Positions 49,814 through 59,742 of a stretch of DNA of 64,000 nucleotides are shown here, one piece after another; position 1 is the stretch's first letter; the number at the start of each line of letters is the position of its first letter. The DNA is taken from assembly GCF_900444995.1 (NCBI RefSeq), contig NZ_UAPQ01000001.1, positions 620,001 through 684,000 on the forward strand, in the 5' to 3' direction. Both the position numbers and the translations under genes were made by a program. The notes under the pieces were generated by a model. The model saw nothing but the letters and a program-made list of their open reading frames with translations. It was not told where the DNA came from and searched no databases. The stretch comes from Actinomyces bovis (GTDB lineage Bacteria; Actinomycetota; Actinomycetes; Actinomycetales; Actinomycetaceae).

Positions 49814-51007
49814 TTAGAACTGGATACCTTTGAGGCCTAGCCCCCACAGGATCGGGTCAAGCACACGGAAGGGAGAAATGCCGCGCTCAGTCAGCTGATT
49901 GGCGTGAATTGGGCACTCACCCACCGCGGAGGACACAAAATGCCGCAGCTGGGCGATCCGCCTGTCATGTAAAGCCTGATCTGCGAAAAGCGTCACGGAC
50001 CGCTCATTGATCCGCTCAAACATAGAGCGCACTTCCGCATCCAAGAACACAGAGTCAGCCTCGAATTCCACCGCCGCCTGCGCGGGAGGCAGAGCCGCGC
50101 GCTGCATCGTAGCGTCCTGGTTAAAATGCGCCGCCGGGTTGGCGAACACCGCCGCAAGGGGATTCTTGGCCTGCGGCAGCTGTTGCATAGCGTCGAACTT
50201 GGAAATGACCAAGGCGAAATTGGTGACGCCGGAGTGGGTCTGAGCCAATACCTTGGGCAGAACTTCACTGGGCTTGTCTCCCAGACGAGTATCGTCCACA
50301 TCCGGAATAATCCCCGTCAGCACCTGACTCACAGAGTCAAGCAGCATAGGGTCAAATAGGAAGATAGCCAGATCTGCCCGATCAATGAAAGAATAGTCTG
50401 GGCGAGCTCCCGCTAGTTTCTCCAGATCCTCACCAGCTGCATCCCGCATAACAATCTCCAGCGGTCCCTCCGGCAAGCCAGCAACCGTCCAGATCATCGG
50501 GTCCCGCTGGTACGCACCACCGCCGGAGAGAGGCGGGGTACCATCCATGACTTTGTTCTCTTTGAACAACGGCTTGTAATAACGCTCGGCGTACACCTCT
50601 TGTGTGCCGGTGGTCTCCGGGCTAACGGTCCAGCCCCGAACCTTGGCGTAGCGGCTCAACATCTCCACCGCCACCGCAATATAAACGGACTTACCCGCAC
50701 CACGCGCACCTGTGACGGCCATGGTAAACACCCGCCGGTCACGCCAGCGTGGCGGTAAGTCCTGATGGCAAGTGGGGCAGACCTCCTGTGTACAGGCTGA
50801 GTTACAGACCCGACACGGGATCATGCTAGGCAAAGCAGGCACCGACTCCGAGATCACCTGCCGGAACATACGCGTGGTGGCCACGTCATAGCCCGCAAGC
50901 TCAGTAGCAGCCCGGTCCGGCTCCATCTGACAGGTACCAGAAGTGCACCGATAAACCACCTCTTTAACGCCAAGACGCGTAAAGCAATAGGGGCAAGCGG
51001 ATTTCAT
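49814..51007 (-). CDS. Zinc-ribbon P-loop GTPase (double-GTPase-like)
   Basis: The 397-residue protein has two N-terminal zinc ribbons: C5/C8/C21/C26, and C65/C68 with C77/C80. The G domain follows with a P-loop GARGAGKS (100-107), a DxxG motif in MRDAAGEDLEKLAG, and an SKFD motif in ALVISKFDAM corresponding to the NKxD specificity loop. It matches the DO-GTPase2 type of the TRAFAC class as I know it. It is the last gene of the operon and its ATG overlaps the preceding stop (ATGA). It ends LGLKGIQF. It is probably the regulatory switch of the system; target unknown. Confidence 0.8.
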   Translation of the reverse strand: MKSACPYCFTRLGVKEVVYRCTSGTCQMEPDRAATELAGYDVATTRMFRQVISESVPALPSMIPCRVCNSACTQEVCPTCHQDLPPRWRDRRVFTMAVTGARGAGKSVYIAVAVEMLSRYAKVRGWTVSPETTGTQEVYAERYYKPLFKENKVMDGTPPLSGGGAYQRDPMIWTVAGLPEGPLEIVMRDAAGEDLEKLAGARPDYSFIDRADLAIFLFDPMLLDSVSQVLTGIIPDVDDTRLGDKPSEVLPKVLAQTHSGVTNFALVISKFDAMQQLPQAKNPLAAVFANPAAHFNQDATMQRAALPPAQAAVEFEADSVFLDAEVRSMFERINERSVTLFADQALHDRRIAQLRHFVSSAVGECPIHANQLTERGISPFRVLDPILWGLGLKGIQF

Positions 51008-51894
51008 CGGGTGGCTCCGATCTCTGAGGTGGGGCGGGTAAGCCAGTCAAGCAAAGGGGTGAGCACGTCAAGCGTGGCAGTACCGAAGGCACGATCCTCC
51101 CGCTCCAGCTCAACCCAGGCCGCCTCTGTAAGCGCCAAAGCGCCGGGGGTGGGCAAAGCGGTAAGCAGCTCAGCAGGACCAAATAGTAGGCATTCTGTGT
51201 CTCCCAAAGTGGGTGGGGCGTCCGTCAATAGCACTGGCCGCTCACTGCCACCCCGTTGGTAATCCACCGCACCCACCCCCTGAGCCTCAGCACCCCCCAC
51301 GGGGAGCCGACGCACTGTTGGAGCAGGCACCCCCGCCGTCTGCGCCATCTCCTCCATGAAGCGCTGTAAAGCAGCCAAACGACCGGCGTGAGGGCGCATG
51401 GATACGGAAGTGTCCAGGCCCAGTTCGGTGATCGTGGGAACAAAAGCCTGCCCCGACTCCTGACGACGGCGCACGCACCAACCGCCCAGGCCCAAAGTGG
51501 CGTTCCCGCCCTCCCCCGGGGTGAGGACCAAGCCCTGCGGAGTACGTTCCAAACGCACCAACGCGCTTTCAACTTGACCCGCAATATCCAAGCCACGCAA
51601 CACCCAAGACTGTTGGCCACCACCAGCCGAGATCACTAGGTCCACGGTCTCACCGACGCCGAAAGGATGCCCACCGGTAGCGATACCCCGCACCGTCACC
51701 GGAGTGCCAGCCAGCACTGACTTGACGGGGAAAGCCACAGTACTACGCCCCCCACCCAAGTACTTGGGCTTGGTGGCAGTGCCCAACACCTCCAACTGTG
51801 CTGGGGTGCGTTGCGCCAGCAAGTTCAATTCCAGCGCACCAAGCTCAGGGAGGACCTGGCGCTCCCATTCTCCGCTTCTGAGGATTTCAGGCAT
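51004..51894 (-). CDS. Unrecognised protein of the GTPase operon (296 residues)
   Basis: I do not recognise a family. No signal peptide or membrane helix is seen. The protein begins MPEILRSGEWERQVLPELG. Its first half is rich in short beta segments and Gly (YLGGGRSTVAFPVKSVLAG, GGGNATLGLGGWCVRRRQE is close to the middle), and the second half is more helical. It overlaps the upstream gene by 8 bp and the GTPase gene by 4 bp, so the three are translationally coupled. It is most likely a partner of the GTPase or of the GAP1-like protein. Confidence 0.75.
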   Translation of the reverse strand: MPEILRSGEWERQVLPELGALELNLLAQRTPAQLEVLGTATKPKYLGGGRSTVAFPVKSVLAGTPVTVRGIATGGHPFGVGETVDLVISAGGGQQSWVLRGLDIAGQVESALVRLERTPQGLVLTPGEGGNATLGLGGWCVRRRQESGQAFVPTITELGLDTSVSMRPHAGRLAALQRFMEEMAQTAGVPAPTVRRLPVGGAEAQGVGAVDYQRGGSERPVLLTDAPPTLGDTECLLFGPAELLTALPTPGALALTEAAWVELEREDRAFGTATLDVLTPLLDWLTRPTSEIGATR

Positions 51895-54637
51895 GGGATT
51901 CCTTTCCGGTGGATGATCCGCGCGAACCGAAGAGCCGTCGCAGCCCTGATACCGGCCCGTTTGCGGGAGCTAAGACACTCTTGTTGAACCACTTGCTGAA
52001 GCCTGGCGGATTACCTACCAGTTGGACCAAGCGTTCAGCCAAGGCACCTTGATCGTCCTGGTTTTGCGTGGCCAGACAAGCTCGGCAGACTGCTAGCGCC
52101 GCATCGTCACGCCCCACTAGTGCGGGCACAGAGGCTCTTTCTGCGGCGTCAAAGGTCTGCAGATGATGGTCCACATGGGCCGCCCATTCATCCGGCGTCC
52201 TGTCCTTATTCGAGCACCAAAACAAAAGCGCAGTGGGCATCTGCAGCCAAGCTTCCACCTCTGCCGCGTTTACGGGGGACACCAAGGTCGGGTCTTCCTG
52301 CAGCCTGCTCGGCAGGCCAGCCAATAGCTCCGGTGTGACCCACGCAGGCACCTGGGAAACCGGGTGCTGCTGCCACACGCTTAGCAGCAGGCCCGCCAAT
52401 GCCTTGTCCCGGGCACGACCCAAAGAGCTCCGCCGAGGCCCATTTGCCTCCATAACTAGCTGTGACAATGCCTCCAGCACGTTTTGGCACAGGACCTGCG
52501 CGGAAGCCGGCGGTAGTCCCAGCAGGTGGAAGCGACTGAACATAGTCACCACACAACGAGCCGTATGGACGGAGAACCCTTGCATCCGAACCGATACAAG
52601 CTGCTGAACCGGGTGGCGTCGGCGCTGCAGGAACCAAGTCGCCAGCTCCTGCGATGCGTCATTATCAGGATGAGCCAGCGCGACTGCAGTGAGCAGTTCA
52701 TCGCGGTCAAGCATGCCATCTGGGAGGCGCCGTGCCTGTTCTGGCGTGAGCTGATACGCCAGCTGTTCGACTAACTCTGGAGTACAGCGCAGCTGCAGTC
52801 CCGAGCGGGCGGCACCGTCTATCAGCGCCGCGACGGCGTCGGTGCCCTCCGGCAGCGCACGTGCACCCAGATTGCCGCAAACCACCGCAGCTGCCAGTTC
52901 CCCGCCGAGCCAAGGACCAAGGTGGTCAAGGTCTTGTGCAGCCCAGACCAGAGGACCGGGTAAATGAGCGGGAAGTGTCCAAGGTGCTGCTGCTACCGCC
53001 TCCGCCTGAAGCATCACATCCACCCGCTGTGCGAGCAGCGCACGGGTCGACTGGCTGATCGGCGTCGCCAACAGCCGTTCCAAGTCCCTGCCACGCGGCT
53101 GAATCAACAGCGCGCACACGCCTTGCAAGAGTTCGTCCACGTAATCGCCCGGCAGCTGGATACCGTCGCGAATCAGCCGATCAGCAAGTACCAATCGGAG
53201 CAGCAGATCCGGTCCCTGGGACTCCACCGTGCGCAGCATGGTTCTAAGCAGGCCGGATAACGCGGAGGCGTTCTCTGGGGCCGCGCTCCAGGTGCGCAAG
53301 AAGCGATGAGTGCCCGGGTCAGGCTGCCGCTGCGGGTCCAAGAGCCATTCACGGGAAAGAGCAGCGGTCTCTAGGTACTTAGAGACCAACCCCGCGACCA
53401 CAGTGTTCAGCCTCTGGTTATCTGGGATCGCCTCCAGGCGTTTCCACCAACGCGCGGGATCCTGGGTGGAGGAACCCAGCACGCGAGCTGAGATTACCTG
53501 GGCCAGATATGGCTGATTGCTTAGCTCTGCGGGCCAACAAACCACGAGTTCATGCTCGATGGACTCGTCTAAGCCGGTGCCCGCTATGTCACCCAGCAGC
53601 CCCGGATCGCAGCACTCTGCCACCGCCAGGGGCCAACCGGGAGACAAGGTGCGGTGGTCGCTAAGTAAGCTGAGGATATCCCGCTGCGCCTGCGTGCCAG
53701 CCATCCAGGAACCCAAGTTTTGGGCGACGGCATAGACCAAGCGGCCCCATCCCGTACGAGGTAACTCCGTAGGGGGTGCCGCCGGGTCAATGACTAGCGC
53801 CTTGGCACGACCCGCAGCCTCTAGGTCAGATCTAGGCATGAACACCAAGTCCAGACCTTTGCCAGCCACCCGCTCCAGGTCTCTAGAGCCCGCGATTCGC
53901 TCCAGCGTGGAAAAGCCCAGCCGCCCGGTGGTCGCAGGCGCGCAGGTCAGCTGCAGGCAAGCCACCCAAAGGGCGGCCTCATCGGTGGAATCGCAAGCCA
54001 CCGCCACCACCGACGTCGGCTGCACTGAGCAGTCCGCACCTGCCAGGCGCTGAATCAGCCGCTCTTCCAGAGCGTCAGCGAGCGCTGCGAGGACGGGCCC
54101 CCGTGGCGCAGCAGCGATGAAAGCCGCCACCGTATCCTCAGTGACCGCCATGCCAGGCACTATGGCGGCGGGATCAGGCAGGCTCGCCTCCCGCACCTGC
54201 TCCGGCCCAAAAGGCACCACCCAGCCAGCGGAACGCCACAGCGCCGCCGTCGGCACTGTGGGCGCAGGCTGCTCCGGCAGGAGCAACACGTGGCTGATCG
54301 TATTGGGCCGGCCAGTGGTGTCCACGCCCGCAGGCGCGGTATGCACCAGGGCCGTGCCGATTCCCAAAGGGGTTTGCGCCATCCGCCTTTCCGCCGTCGC
54401 CACCTCTTCCGGGGTGGGAAAGCCAGGCAAGGCGCGGGGCGGGTTGAGGATAGGCTCCACCAGATTGAGCAGGAGCTTGCTAGCAGCCTCATCCAGCCCG
54501 GAAGAGACCTCCATGGTCTGCCACCCGGAGGTGGATCGGCCGTCAACCACCCGGTCCACATTGGAGTAAAGGAGCTGCTCTGCCGCTCTAGTTCCCTGGC
54601 GGGATGCGGCAGCCTGGCCCGAGTCGATACTCATCAC
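51887..54637 (-). CDS. GTPase-associated protein 1 (GAP1)-like, 916 residues
   Basis: Residues about 20-150 resemble the N-terminal domain of GAP1 proteins: AEQLLYSNVDR, then a GRPNTISHVLLL block equivalent to the GRxGNxxxHxLV signature. The rest is long and mostly helical (about residues 300-900), with no transmembrane segment, and ends in a basic FGSRGSSTGKESHA tail. GAP1 proteins are known computationally as regular companions of double GTPases in actinobacteria; biochemical function is unproven. Start is GTG 54637 or ATG 54634, right after the preceding stop. I am confident of the operon, less so of the family. Confidence 0.72.
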   Translation of the reverse strand: MMSIDSGQAAASRQGTRAAEQLLYSNVDRVVDGRSTSGWQTMEVSSGLDEAASKLLLNLVEPILNPPRALPGFPTPEEVATAERRMAQTPLGIGTALVHTAPAGVDTTGRPNTISHVLLLPEQPAPTVPTAALWRSAGWVVPFGPEQVREASLPDPAAIVPGMAVTEDTVAAFIAAAPRGPVLAALADALEERLIQRLAGADCSVQPTSVVAVACDSTDEAALWVACLQLTCAPATTGRLGFSTLERIAGSRDLERVAGKGLDLVFMPRSDLEAAGRAKALVIDPAAPPTELPRTGWGRLVYAVAQNLGSWMAGTQAQRDILSLLSDHRTLSPGWPLAVAECCDPGLLGDIAGTGLDESIEHELVVCWPAELSNQPYLAQVISARVLGSSTQDPARWWKRLEAIPDNQRLNTVVAGLVSKYLETAALSREWLLDPQRQPDPGTHRFLRTWSAAPENASALSGLLRTMLRTVESQGPDLLLRLVLADRLIRDGIQLPGDYVDELLQGVCALLIQPRGRDLERLLATPISQSTRALLAQRVDVMLQAEAVAAAPWTLPAHLPGPLVWAAQDLDHLGPWLGGELAAAVVCGNLGARALPEGTDAVAALIDGAARSGLQLRCTPELVEQLAYQLTPEQARRLPDGMLDRDELLTAVALAHPDNDASQELATWFLQRRRHPVQQLVSVRMQGFSVHTARCVVTMFSRFHLLGLPPASAQVLCQNVLEALSQLVMEANGPRRSSLGRARDKALAGLLLSVWQQHPVSQVPAWVTPELLAGLPSRLQEDPTLVSPVNAAEVEAWLQMPTALLFWCSNKDRTPDEWAAHVDHHLQTFDAAERASVPALVGRDDAALAVCRACLATQNQDDQGALAERLVQLVGNPPGFSKWFNKSVLAPANGPVSGLRRLFGSRGSSTGKESHA

Positions 54638-54638
54638 C

Positions 54639-56969
54639 TCACCGCCGTTTGGTCAGGCTGTTCAGATCTGGATCCACCAGTGCGTAGTGCTCCAGGGCCA
54701 GCTGTCCATATTCAGGATTGATTTGGGAGGTGGACGAGGAGTTGATCATTAAGCGCAAATAGCCTGGGGACAGCTTCGCGTGGTCAAACCACAAATTCAC
54801 CGCTCCCTGATCACCTGGCAGCGCCACCAATATAACTGTCTGCTGGCCGCCATCCTTGGTGGGACGTTCTGTGTACAAGGGCACGGCCTCGCCGTCCTCG
54901 GGGCTCAATGGCAAGCGCTCAGGGTTGTGGAGCAGCACCATGCTGACGGCCCCCCTAGGGTCAGTGAAGCCTTGTAGGGCCCGCACCTGCACCTCCACAT
55001 AGGTCTGCCGGAGCACCGCCGCAGCCGCGCGCCCAAAGCCTTTGAGACCAAATACCTCGCCAGGCCAATCGAGCTGGTACGCATAGACCCAACGCGGAGG
55101 CACCACCACGGAGGCCACCGGCGAGGGGATCTGTTTGCCCTCCAGATAAGTCAGAGAGTTCAGGTGTAAGGCACCACCTTGGGGTGGCAGCGCCGGCGAG
55201 AGTACAAAGCCGCCACGGTCCCGGTACAGCTCCTTATCGACGGTTAACACTGGCGGAGTGGCAGGGTCCATCGTCTGCCCGGGCAGGGTGTGCCGCAGCT
55301 CCACCGAGGCCGCATCACCAGGCCAGGTGAAGGTGACCAGGTCCCAGCTAAGACGGCGTACCAAGGTCAGGTTGCGCACCCCACCTGCCCGCTTGAGCCG
55401 CAGCGGCGTGCCGATCACTGCCAGATCCTCTGAACGCAGCGTGACCGGGGTGAGATACACCGCGTCCCAGTCCTCCCCATCGGGCCAAGGCACGTCAGTG
55501 AGCGTTAACTGGCACCTAGTGGAACCAGGGATCTCTGCCAACTGCGCGAGCTTAGTGCTGATCCGTGAGTCCTCCGTGAGGTTCGCATCAGCCAGACTCG
55601 TCACGGGGATTTCGTCACGCGAACGAGCCTCTGCCGACACGGGTTTCTGTGTGCGGTACAAAGCCACTTTGGTGTTTGGGTCTTGGCTCCAGCTGACAGT
55701 GAGGGTGGAGGGGCGCAGCCCATCTGGGTCAGGCACTTCGACCGCCGTCAGGTCAGCAATCCGTTCTACAACCACCTCCGGCACAATCGAGCGCAACACC
55801 GGTTTGGAGCTGTGTACCTGGCCATTAGAGGTCACCTCGACGGCGGCCACATAGTTGTACTTCTTGCCACCCACCACCTCCGAGTCCCGGAAGCCGGAGC
55901 CATTGTTGGGAATCTCGTAGCTGAGCCAGGAGGCGTTGCGGATGAAGCGTCCGGGCGGCTGGTCCAGCGGTAGGCGGGCAGCCAAGACCTTGGCGGTGAG
56001 TCCCGCAGGGGCCACCGGCGGCACCCAGCTGCCCACCACAGAGCCGGTCTCCTGCTCCATGTTCAATTCCCAGTCCTGCAGATCGTGCACAACCACCTTG
56101 GAGGCAACCCGGCGGCACTGCCCTAAGGAATCGCCAATGCACTGGTACGCCCAGACCGTCACGAAGCGCACCGCCGTGGTAGTGGGAGTGGAATCCCAGG
56201 CTTGAGTGCTGCGGGTTGCAGCTACCTCCTCAAAGTCGTCGGGGCTGTACGGGTCCTCCATGTCGGAGACGATGACGCGATAGACCTCGCCTTCGCCCGG
56301 GTCTGGCCAGGTATAGCGCAAACGGTCCTCAAAGCGTTCCACGGTCACCGGAATGTGCTGCCCCTCCGCCTCAGCGGAGTCCAGGTCGTCGCGCGAAAAG
56401 TCGTAGGTGGGGAACTGGAAGGTCTCTTGCGGCTCCTCCATGGGGGCCGGATAACTGCTGGATGACGCCGCCGTGGACGCTGGCGCGGAGGCCGGGGGCA
56501 CCGTCGCTGTAGACGGCTCGGCTGAGGATGCAGCTCCGGCAGCTGGCGTAGAGGCTGAGAAATCGGCATCGGACTGAACCGAAGGTGCCCCCGTTACAGC
56601 CGGACGATCCGTTGAGGCGGCTGCAGCGGCAATCTCTGGGGCAGCCTGCTGAGTGATGGCTGGATCCTGCCCTGGCAGAGCCTGGGCCCCCGCCTGCGCC
56701 GCGACGCCGTCGGAGTCCGCGGGTCCAAACCGCTGGTTTAGCCACTGTGCCAATGGCGCCGCCACCGTCTCGTAGAGTTCTATGCGCCCCGCCAACACCA
56801 TCTGCACAATAACCGCAGGGGAGAACACGGTGCCGCCAGGCACTTCCGTGCCAGCAGCGCGCACCTTCATCCAAGACGAGGGCGGCAGCTCCGCACGAGC
56901 CTCCTCACTGGCGACGTCGCTGGCCCACTGGGTCATCGCGTTCATGAAATCACGCAGGCTGACTGGCAT
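54639..56969 (-). CDS. Large protein with fibronectin-III-like beta modules, no signal peptide
   Basis: The 776-residue product has a helical N-terminal domain (about 1-85, MPVSLRDFMNAMTQWASDVA) and a Ala/Pro/Ser-rich linker (about 86-180). Several FN3-like segments follow, such as RFEDRLRYTWPDPGEGEVYR, RPSTLTVSWSQDPNTKVALY and RLSWDLVTFTWPGDAASVEL. No signal sequence, membrane helix or sorting motif is visible, so it appears cytoplasmic, which is uncommon for FN3 arrays. It probably acts as a scaffold in the system. It starts 57 bp after the previous stop, and its own stop is one base from the GAP1-like start. Confidence 0.7.
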   Translation of the reverse strand: MPVSLRDFMNAMTQWASDVASEEARAELPPSSWMKVRAAGTEVPGGTVFSPAVIVQMVLAGRIELYETVAAPLAQWLNQRFGPADSDGVAAQAGAQALPGQDPAITQQAAPEIAAAAASTDRPAVTGAPSVQSDADFSASTPAAGAASSAEPSTATVPPASAPASTAASSSSYPAPMEEPQETFQFPTYDFSRDDLDSAEAEGQHIPVTVERFEDRLRYTWPDPGEGEVYRVIVSDMEDPYSPDDFEEVAATRSTQAWDSTPTTTAVRFVTVWAYQCIGDSLGQCRRVASKVVVHDLQDWELNMEQETGSVVGSWVPPVAPAGLTAKVLAARLPLDQPPGRFIRNASWLSYEIPNNGSGFRDSEVVGGKKYNYVAAVEVTSNGQVHSSKPVLRSIVPEVVVERIADLTAVEVPDPDGLRPSTLTVSWSQDPNTKVALYRTQKPVSAEARSRDEIPVTSLADANLTEDSRISTKLAQLAEIPGSTRCQLTLTDVPWPDGEDWDAVYLTPVTLRSEDLAVIGTPLRLKRAGGVRNLTLVRRLSWDLVTFTWPGDAASVELRHTLPGQTMDPATPPVLTVDKELYRDRGGFVLSPALPPQGGALHLNSLTYLEGKQIPSPVASVVVPPRWVYAYQLDWPGEVFGLKGFGRAAAAVLRQTYVEVQVRALQGFTDPRGAVSMVLLHNPERLPLSPEDGEAVPLYTERPTKDGGQQTVILVALPGDQGAVNLWFDHAKLSPGYLRLMINSSSTSQINPEYGQLALEHYALVDPDLNSLTKRR

Positions 56970-57026
56970 TGATCTGTTCCTTCGAGGACACGGGATGGTT
57001 AGGGCAGGAGGCTGAACACAGGCGAC

Positions 57027-59741
57027 TCAGTACTCAAGGTTGCCAAAAGGCGAGCTGGGGGCGGAGCTTTCCGCATCCGGGGCGGAGCTTGGCGGCTGTG
57101 CTGAACCGTAACCACTATATTCAGGCTCTTCCAATCGGAAGCTCGGCATATTGCCTGCTGGCTCAGGGTAGAAAAAGTCAGCGGCTGGCACGGGTTGAGT
57201 GGATGCCACCAGCACCAGGGTCTGGCTCAAGCCCTCATTAGACTCAGCGAACCAGTGCCCAGCCGAGGTGGTCAGTGCCCTACCGCCCGAGCGCGCTCCC
57301 GCGCCCAGGACATCAGGCACGACAGACCGCGGCTGTGCGGACTCTAAATCACGGCGGTAATCAGGCAGGCGACGGCGTCCCTGGCCCGGCAACACCGCCT
57401 CCAGCTCTAGTTCAATACCAGAGCGGCTAGCCAACACTTCCAAGCACCGGGTCCAGTGCTCCGCACCAGCAGAGGAACGCACGCCCTTAAGTGCGAGTGC
57501 CTGAGCCCAGTTGCTGATTGCTGAGCCCGGGGTGCCCTGTTCCGTCAGCAAGTCCAGTTGGCGGTTGTTGAAGCGGGTCCTTTGCTCCGGGGTGAGGTCT
57601 TCCTTGACGGTGCGGTACATGGCCTCCCAGGCGTCATTGAGCCAACCGACCCGGAAAACCCGTCCGCGTAGCTCCGCAGCGACGTCGGCCACGTGGCCCG
57701 GCTCAGCTTCAACCTTGACCCGCTGCAAAGCTGCAGGCAGCACGGTCTCATGCTCGCGGTCGGTACGCTGCGTGGCCCGCTCCCCCAAGGGGTCAGAAAT
57801 AAAGGTGGTGGTGATCGTGGCCCATTGCTCGAACTGGCTGTAGGCGGCCCCCTGCGCGGCCAGGTCCTCCACCGCTAGGCGCAGGTTTGCGGTGAGCAGA
57901 GGTACCCGCTGTTCCTGGTCCTCGGCCCTAAAGAGCAACTGGAATACTTCTCGTTGCCGCTTCACAAAGGTGATAACCGAGGCCACCAGCCAGACAATGA
58001 TTGCAACCACAGAGATGATGGCCATAAGCATCCAGCCGATGCTTCCCAGAAGTGTCAGTACCAGTGGCACACCCACGACCACCAGCAGCGCCAGCAGCAT
58101 CAAGCGCAGGATCTTGGCCAGGCGGCGCTGCTTGCGCTCAGTTTCCGGGCCCAGGTCCTGAGATACGAGCTCTTGGAGCTGAGCGCTCAGGAAGGCAATG
58201 TCTGCGCGAGTGGCTTCAAAGGTGGTGGCCAGAGAACGTCCTAGCAAGGGGATAAAGCTGGCTTCACAAGTGCGGCGCCACTGTTCTAGGCGCCCCAGCT
58301 GCTCTCGCGCGGACTGCGCCTGCGCGTCAGAGCCTGCTGCTGCGCGCCGCAAGGCGCGGTCGATATGCTCGACCTCCAGCGCATCCCAGGGGGCAATGGC
58401 AGTGCCCGCCGGCAAAGCACCTAGATTCTGCTGCAAAACATATGAGTTCTCAGCGGCGGAGGGGGCCACCAGACCGCGTTGGGGCACGTAGCCTTCGTAG
58501 GCTGCAATGCCCAGACTTTCGCAGTTGGAGCCAGACAGCAAAGAGATCGAGCCGTCCAGCAGGTCCTTCCACAAGGCACCGAAGTCCCTGGCACCGTGTT
58601 GCCCAGAGCTGGGGAAATCAGCAGGCATAGTGGCGCTGGCATTGGCAGCGGCGGTAGCCAGCTCTCGCCAGCCCACGGGTTGTCCCGTGTCGTCAACTCC
58701 GCCCACAACCACCCGCACTTGCGAGCCCTCACCAAAGACGGTCTGCGCCACTGAGCGCGCCACCGTCGTCTTCATGGCACGTACCCGCGAGCGCAGCCAG
58801 TCACTGGGCGCTCCCATAATTGCCTTAGCTAGGAAGGAGAAGAACAAGGTGATGGCTTTCCAGGCTCCCACCGAGCGTTCAGCGCCGGACGCGGGCAGCT
58901 CCGCCATGGGGCGGCGCAAGGTGGCCGTGTGGCGCTGATGCCAGGTCTGCGCGGCGGCCATAACGCGCCCAGCCGGGTCTGGGAAGGCGTTGATCCACTG
59001 CTGAGTCTCACCACGGATCGGCTGCGGGTAGGTGGCGCCGACCTTGGTGACCTGGCCGCGTAGCAGGTCTTCTACGGCGTGGGCGTCTGTGACACGCACG
59101 AAGCTGCGGGCGACCTCCACATAAGTGGAACCACTCGCCGGAGAGTTCTCTTGGGGAGCACGCTCAACGGCGCCGCAGATTCCGGCTTGGGCGGCTAGGC
59201 CGACGGCGGCGGCGCCTGCTACTAACTCGGGGTGTTGCCACCAGCCATTGGCACTGTAGGCGGGGTCCGCAGTGGATTCTGGGGAGAGCATGACGTTGTT
59301 CCAGCCCTGGTGCCCGAGTTCAGCAGGCAGGGGCTGATCGCTCCAGGGCACCAGCACTCGCACGCATTCGCGCACGGCACCTCCGGCGATACCCAGGCCT
59401 TGGAAGTGCAACTCTGCGTTGGCGCTGAGAGCATCCTGGGAGGGGTGTCCAACAGGCACTACCACCAGCAGACGTACCCGCGTCAGGCCGTAGCGGTTGG
59501 CCACCGGGGCAAAGCTGGTGACAGTGCTGCGCCCCTGCACCACGGCGACCGTGCTGGGGTCATGGAATGAGCGATTATCCCTGGGCTCTGGCACCGACTC
59601 AATCCAGTGGAAGGGGGCAAGCACTCCCGAAGCAGAGAGATCAGTCAAGGCTGCCAGCAGGGGCCGCTGGCTGGGAGGAGCGATGAAGACGACGGCGGTA
59701 TCCCGCACCTCGGTGTTCTGGGACGGCTGGTTTTGGTGCAT
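57027..59741 (-). CDS. Two-helix membrane protein of the GTPase operon
   Basis: The 904-residue product has a long N-terminal cytoplasmic region, two adjacent membrane helices near residues 543-566 and 567-593, and a C-terminal domain. It finishes with a Ser/Pro/Ala-rich tail and PFGNLEY. ATG at 59741 was chosen because it sits immediately after the tubulin-like stop; the frame is open a further 25 codons inside that gene. No known family recognised. It is the only clear membrane anchor in the operon and is likely to tether the tubulin-like partner, an inference from adjacency and the shared C-terminal motif. Confidence 0.75.
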   Translation of the reverse strand: MHQNQPSQNTEVRDTAVVFIAPPSQRPLLAALTDLSASGVLAPFHWIESVPEPRDNRSFHDPSTVAVVQGRSTVTSFAPVANRYGLTRVRLLVVVPVGHPSQDALSANAELHFQGLGIAGGAVRECVRVLVPWSDQPLPAELGHQGWNNVMLSPESTADPAYSANGWWQHPELVAGAAAVGLAAQAGICGAVERAPQENSPASGSTYVEVARSFVRVTDAHAVEDLLRGQVTKVGATYPQPIRGETQQWINAFPDPAGRVMAAAQTWHQRHTATLRRPMAELPASGAERSVGAWKAITLFFSFLAKAIMGAPSDWLRSRVRAMKTTVARSVAQTVFGEGSQVRVVVGGVDDTGQPVGWRELATAAANASATMPADFPSSGQHGARDFGALWKDLLDGSISLLSGSNCESLGIAAYEGYVPQRGLVAPSAAENSYVLQQNLGALPAGTAIAPWDALEVEHIDRALRRAAAGSDAQAQSAREQLGRLEQWRRTCEASFIPLLGRSLATTFEATRADIAFLSAQLQELVSQDLGPETERKQRRLAKILRLMLLALLVVVGVPLVLTLLGSIGWMLMAIISVVAIIVWLVASVITFVKRQREVFQLLFRAEDQEQRVPLLTANLRLAVEDLAAQGAAYSQFEQWATITTTFISDPLGERATQRTDREHETVLPAALQRVKVEAEPGHVADVAAELRGRVFRVGWLNDAWEAMYRTVKEDLTPEQRTRFNNRQLDLLTEQGTPGSAISNWAQALALKGVRSSAGAEHWTRCLEVLASRSGIELELEAVLPGQGRRRLPDYRRDLESAQPRSVVPDVLGAGARSGGRALTTSAGHWFAESNEGLSQTLVLVASTQPVPAADFFYPEPAGNMPSFRLEEPEYSGYGSAQPPSSAPDAESSAPSSPFGNLEY

Positions 59742-59742
59742 T

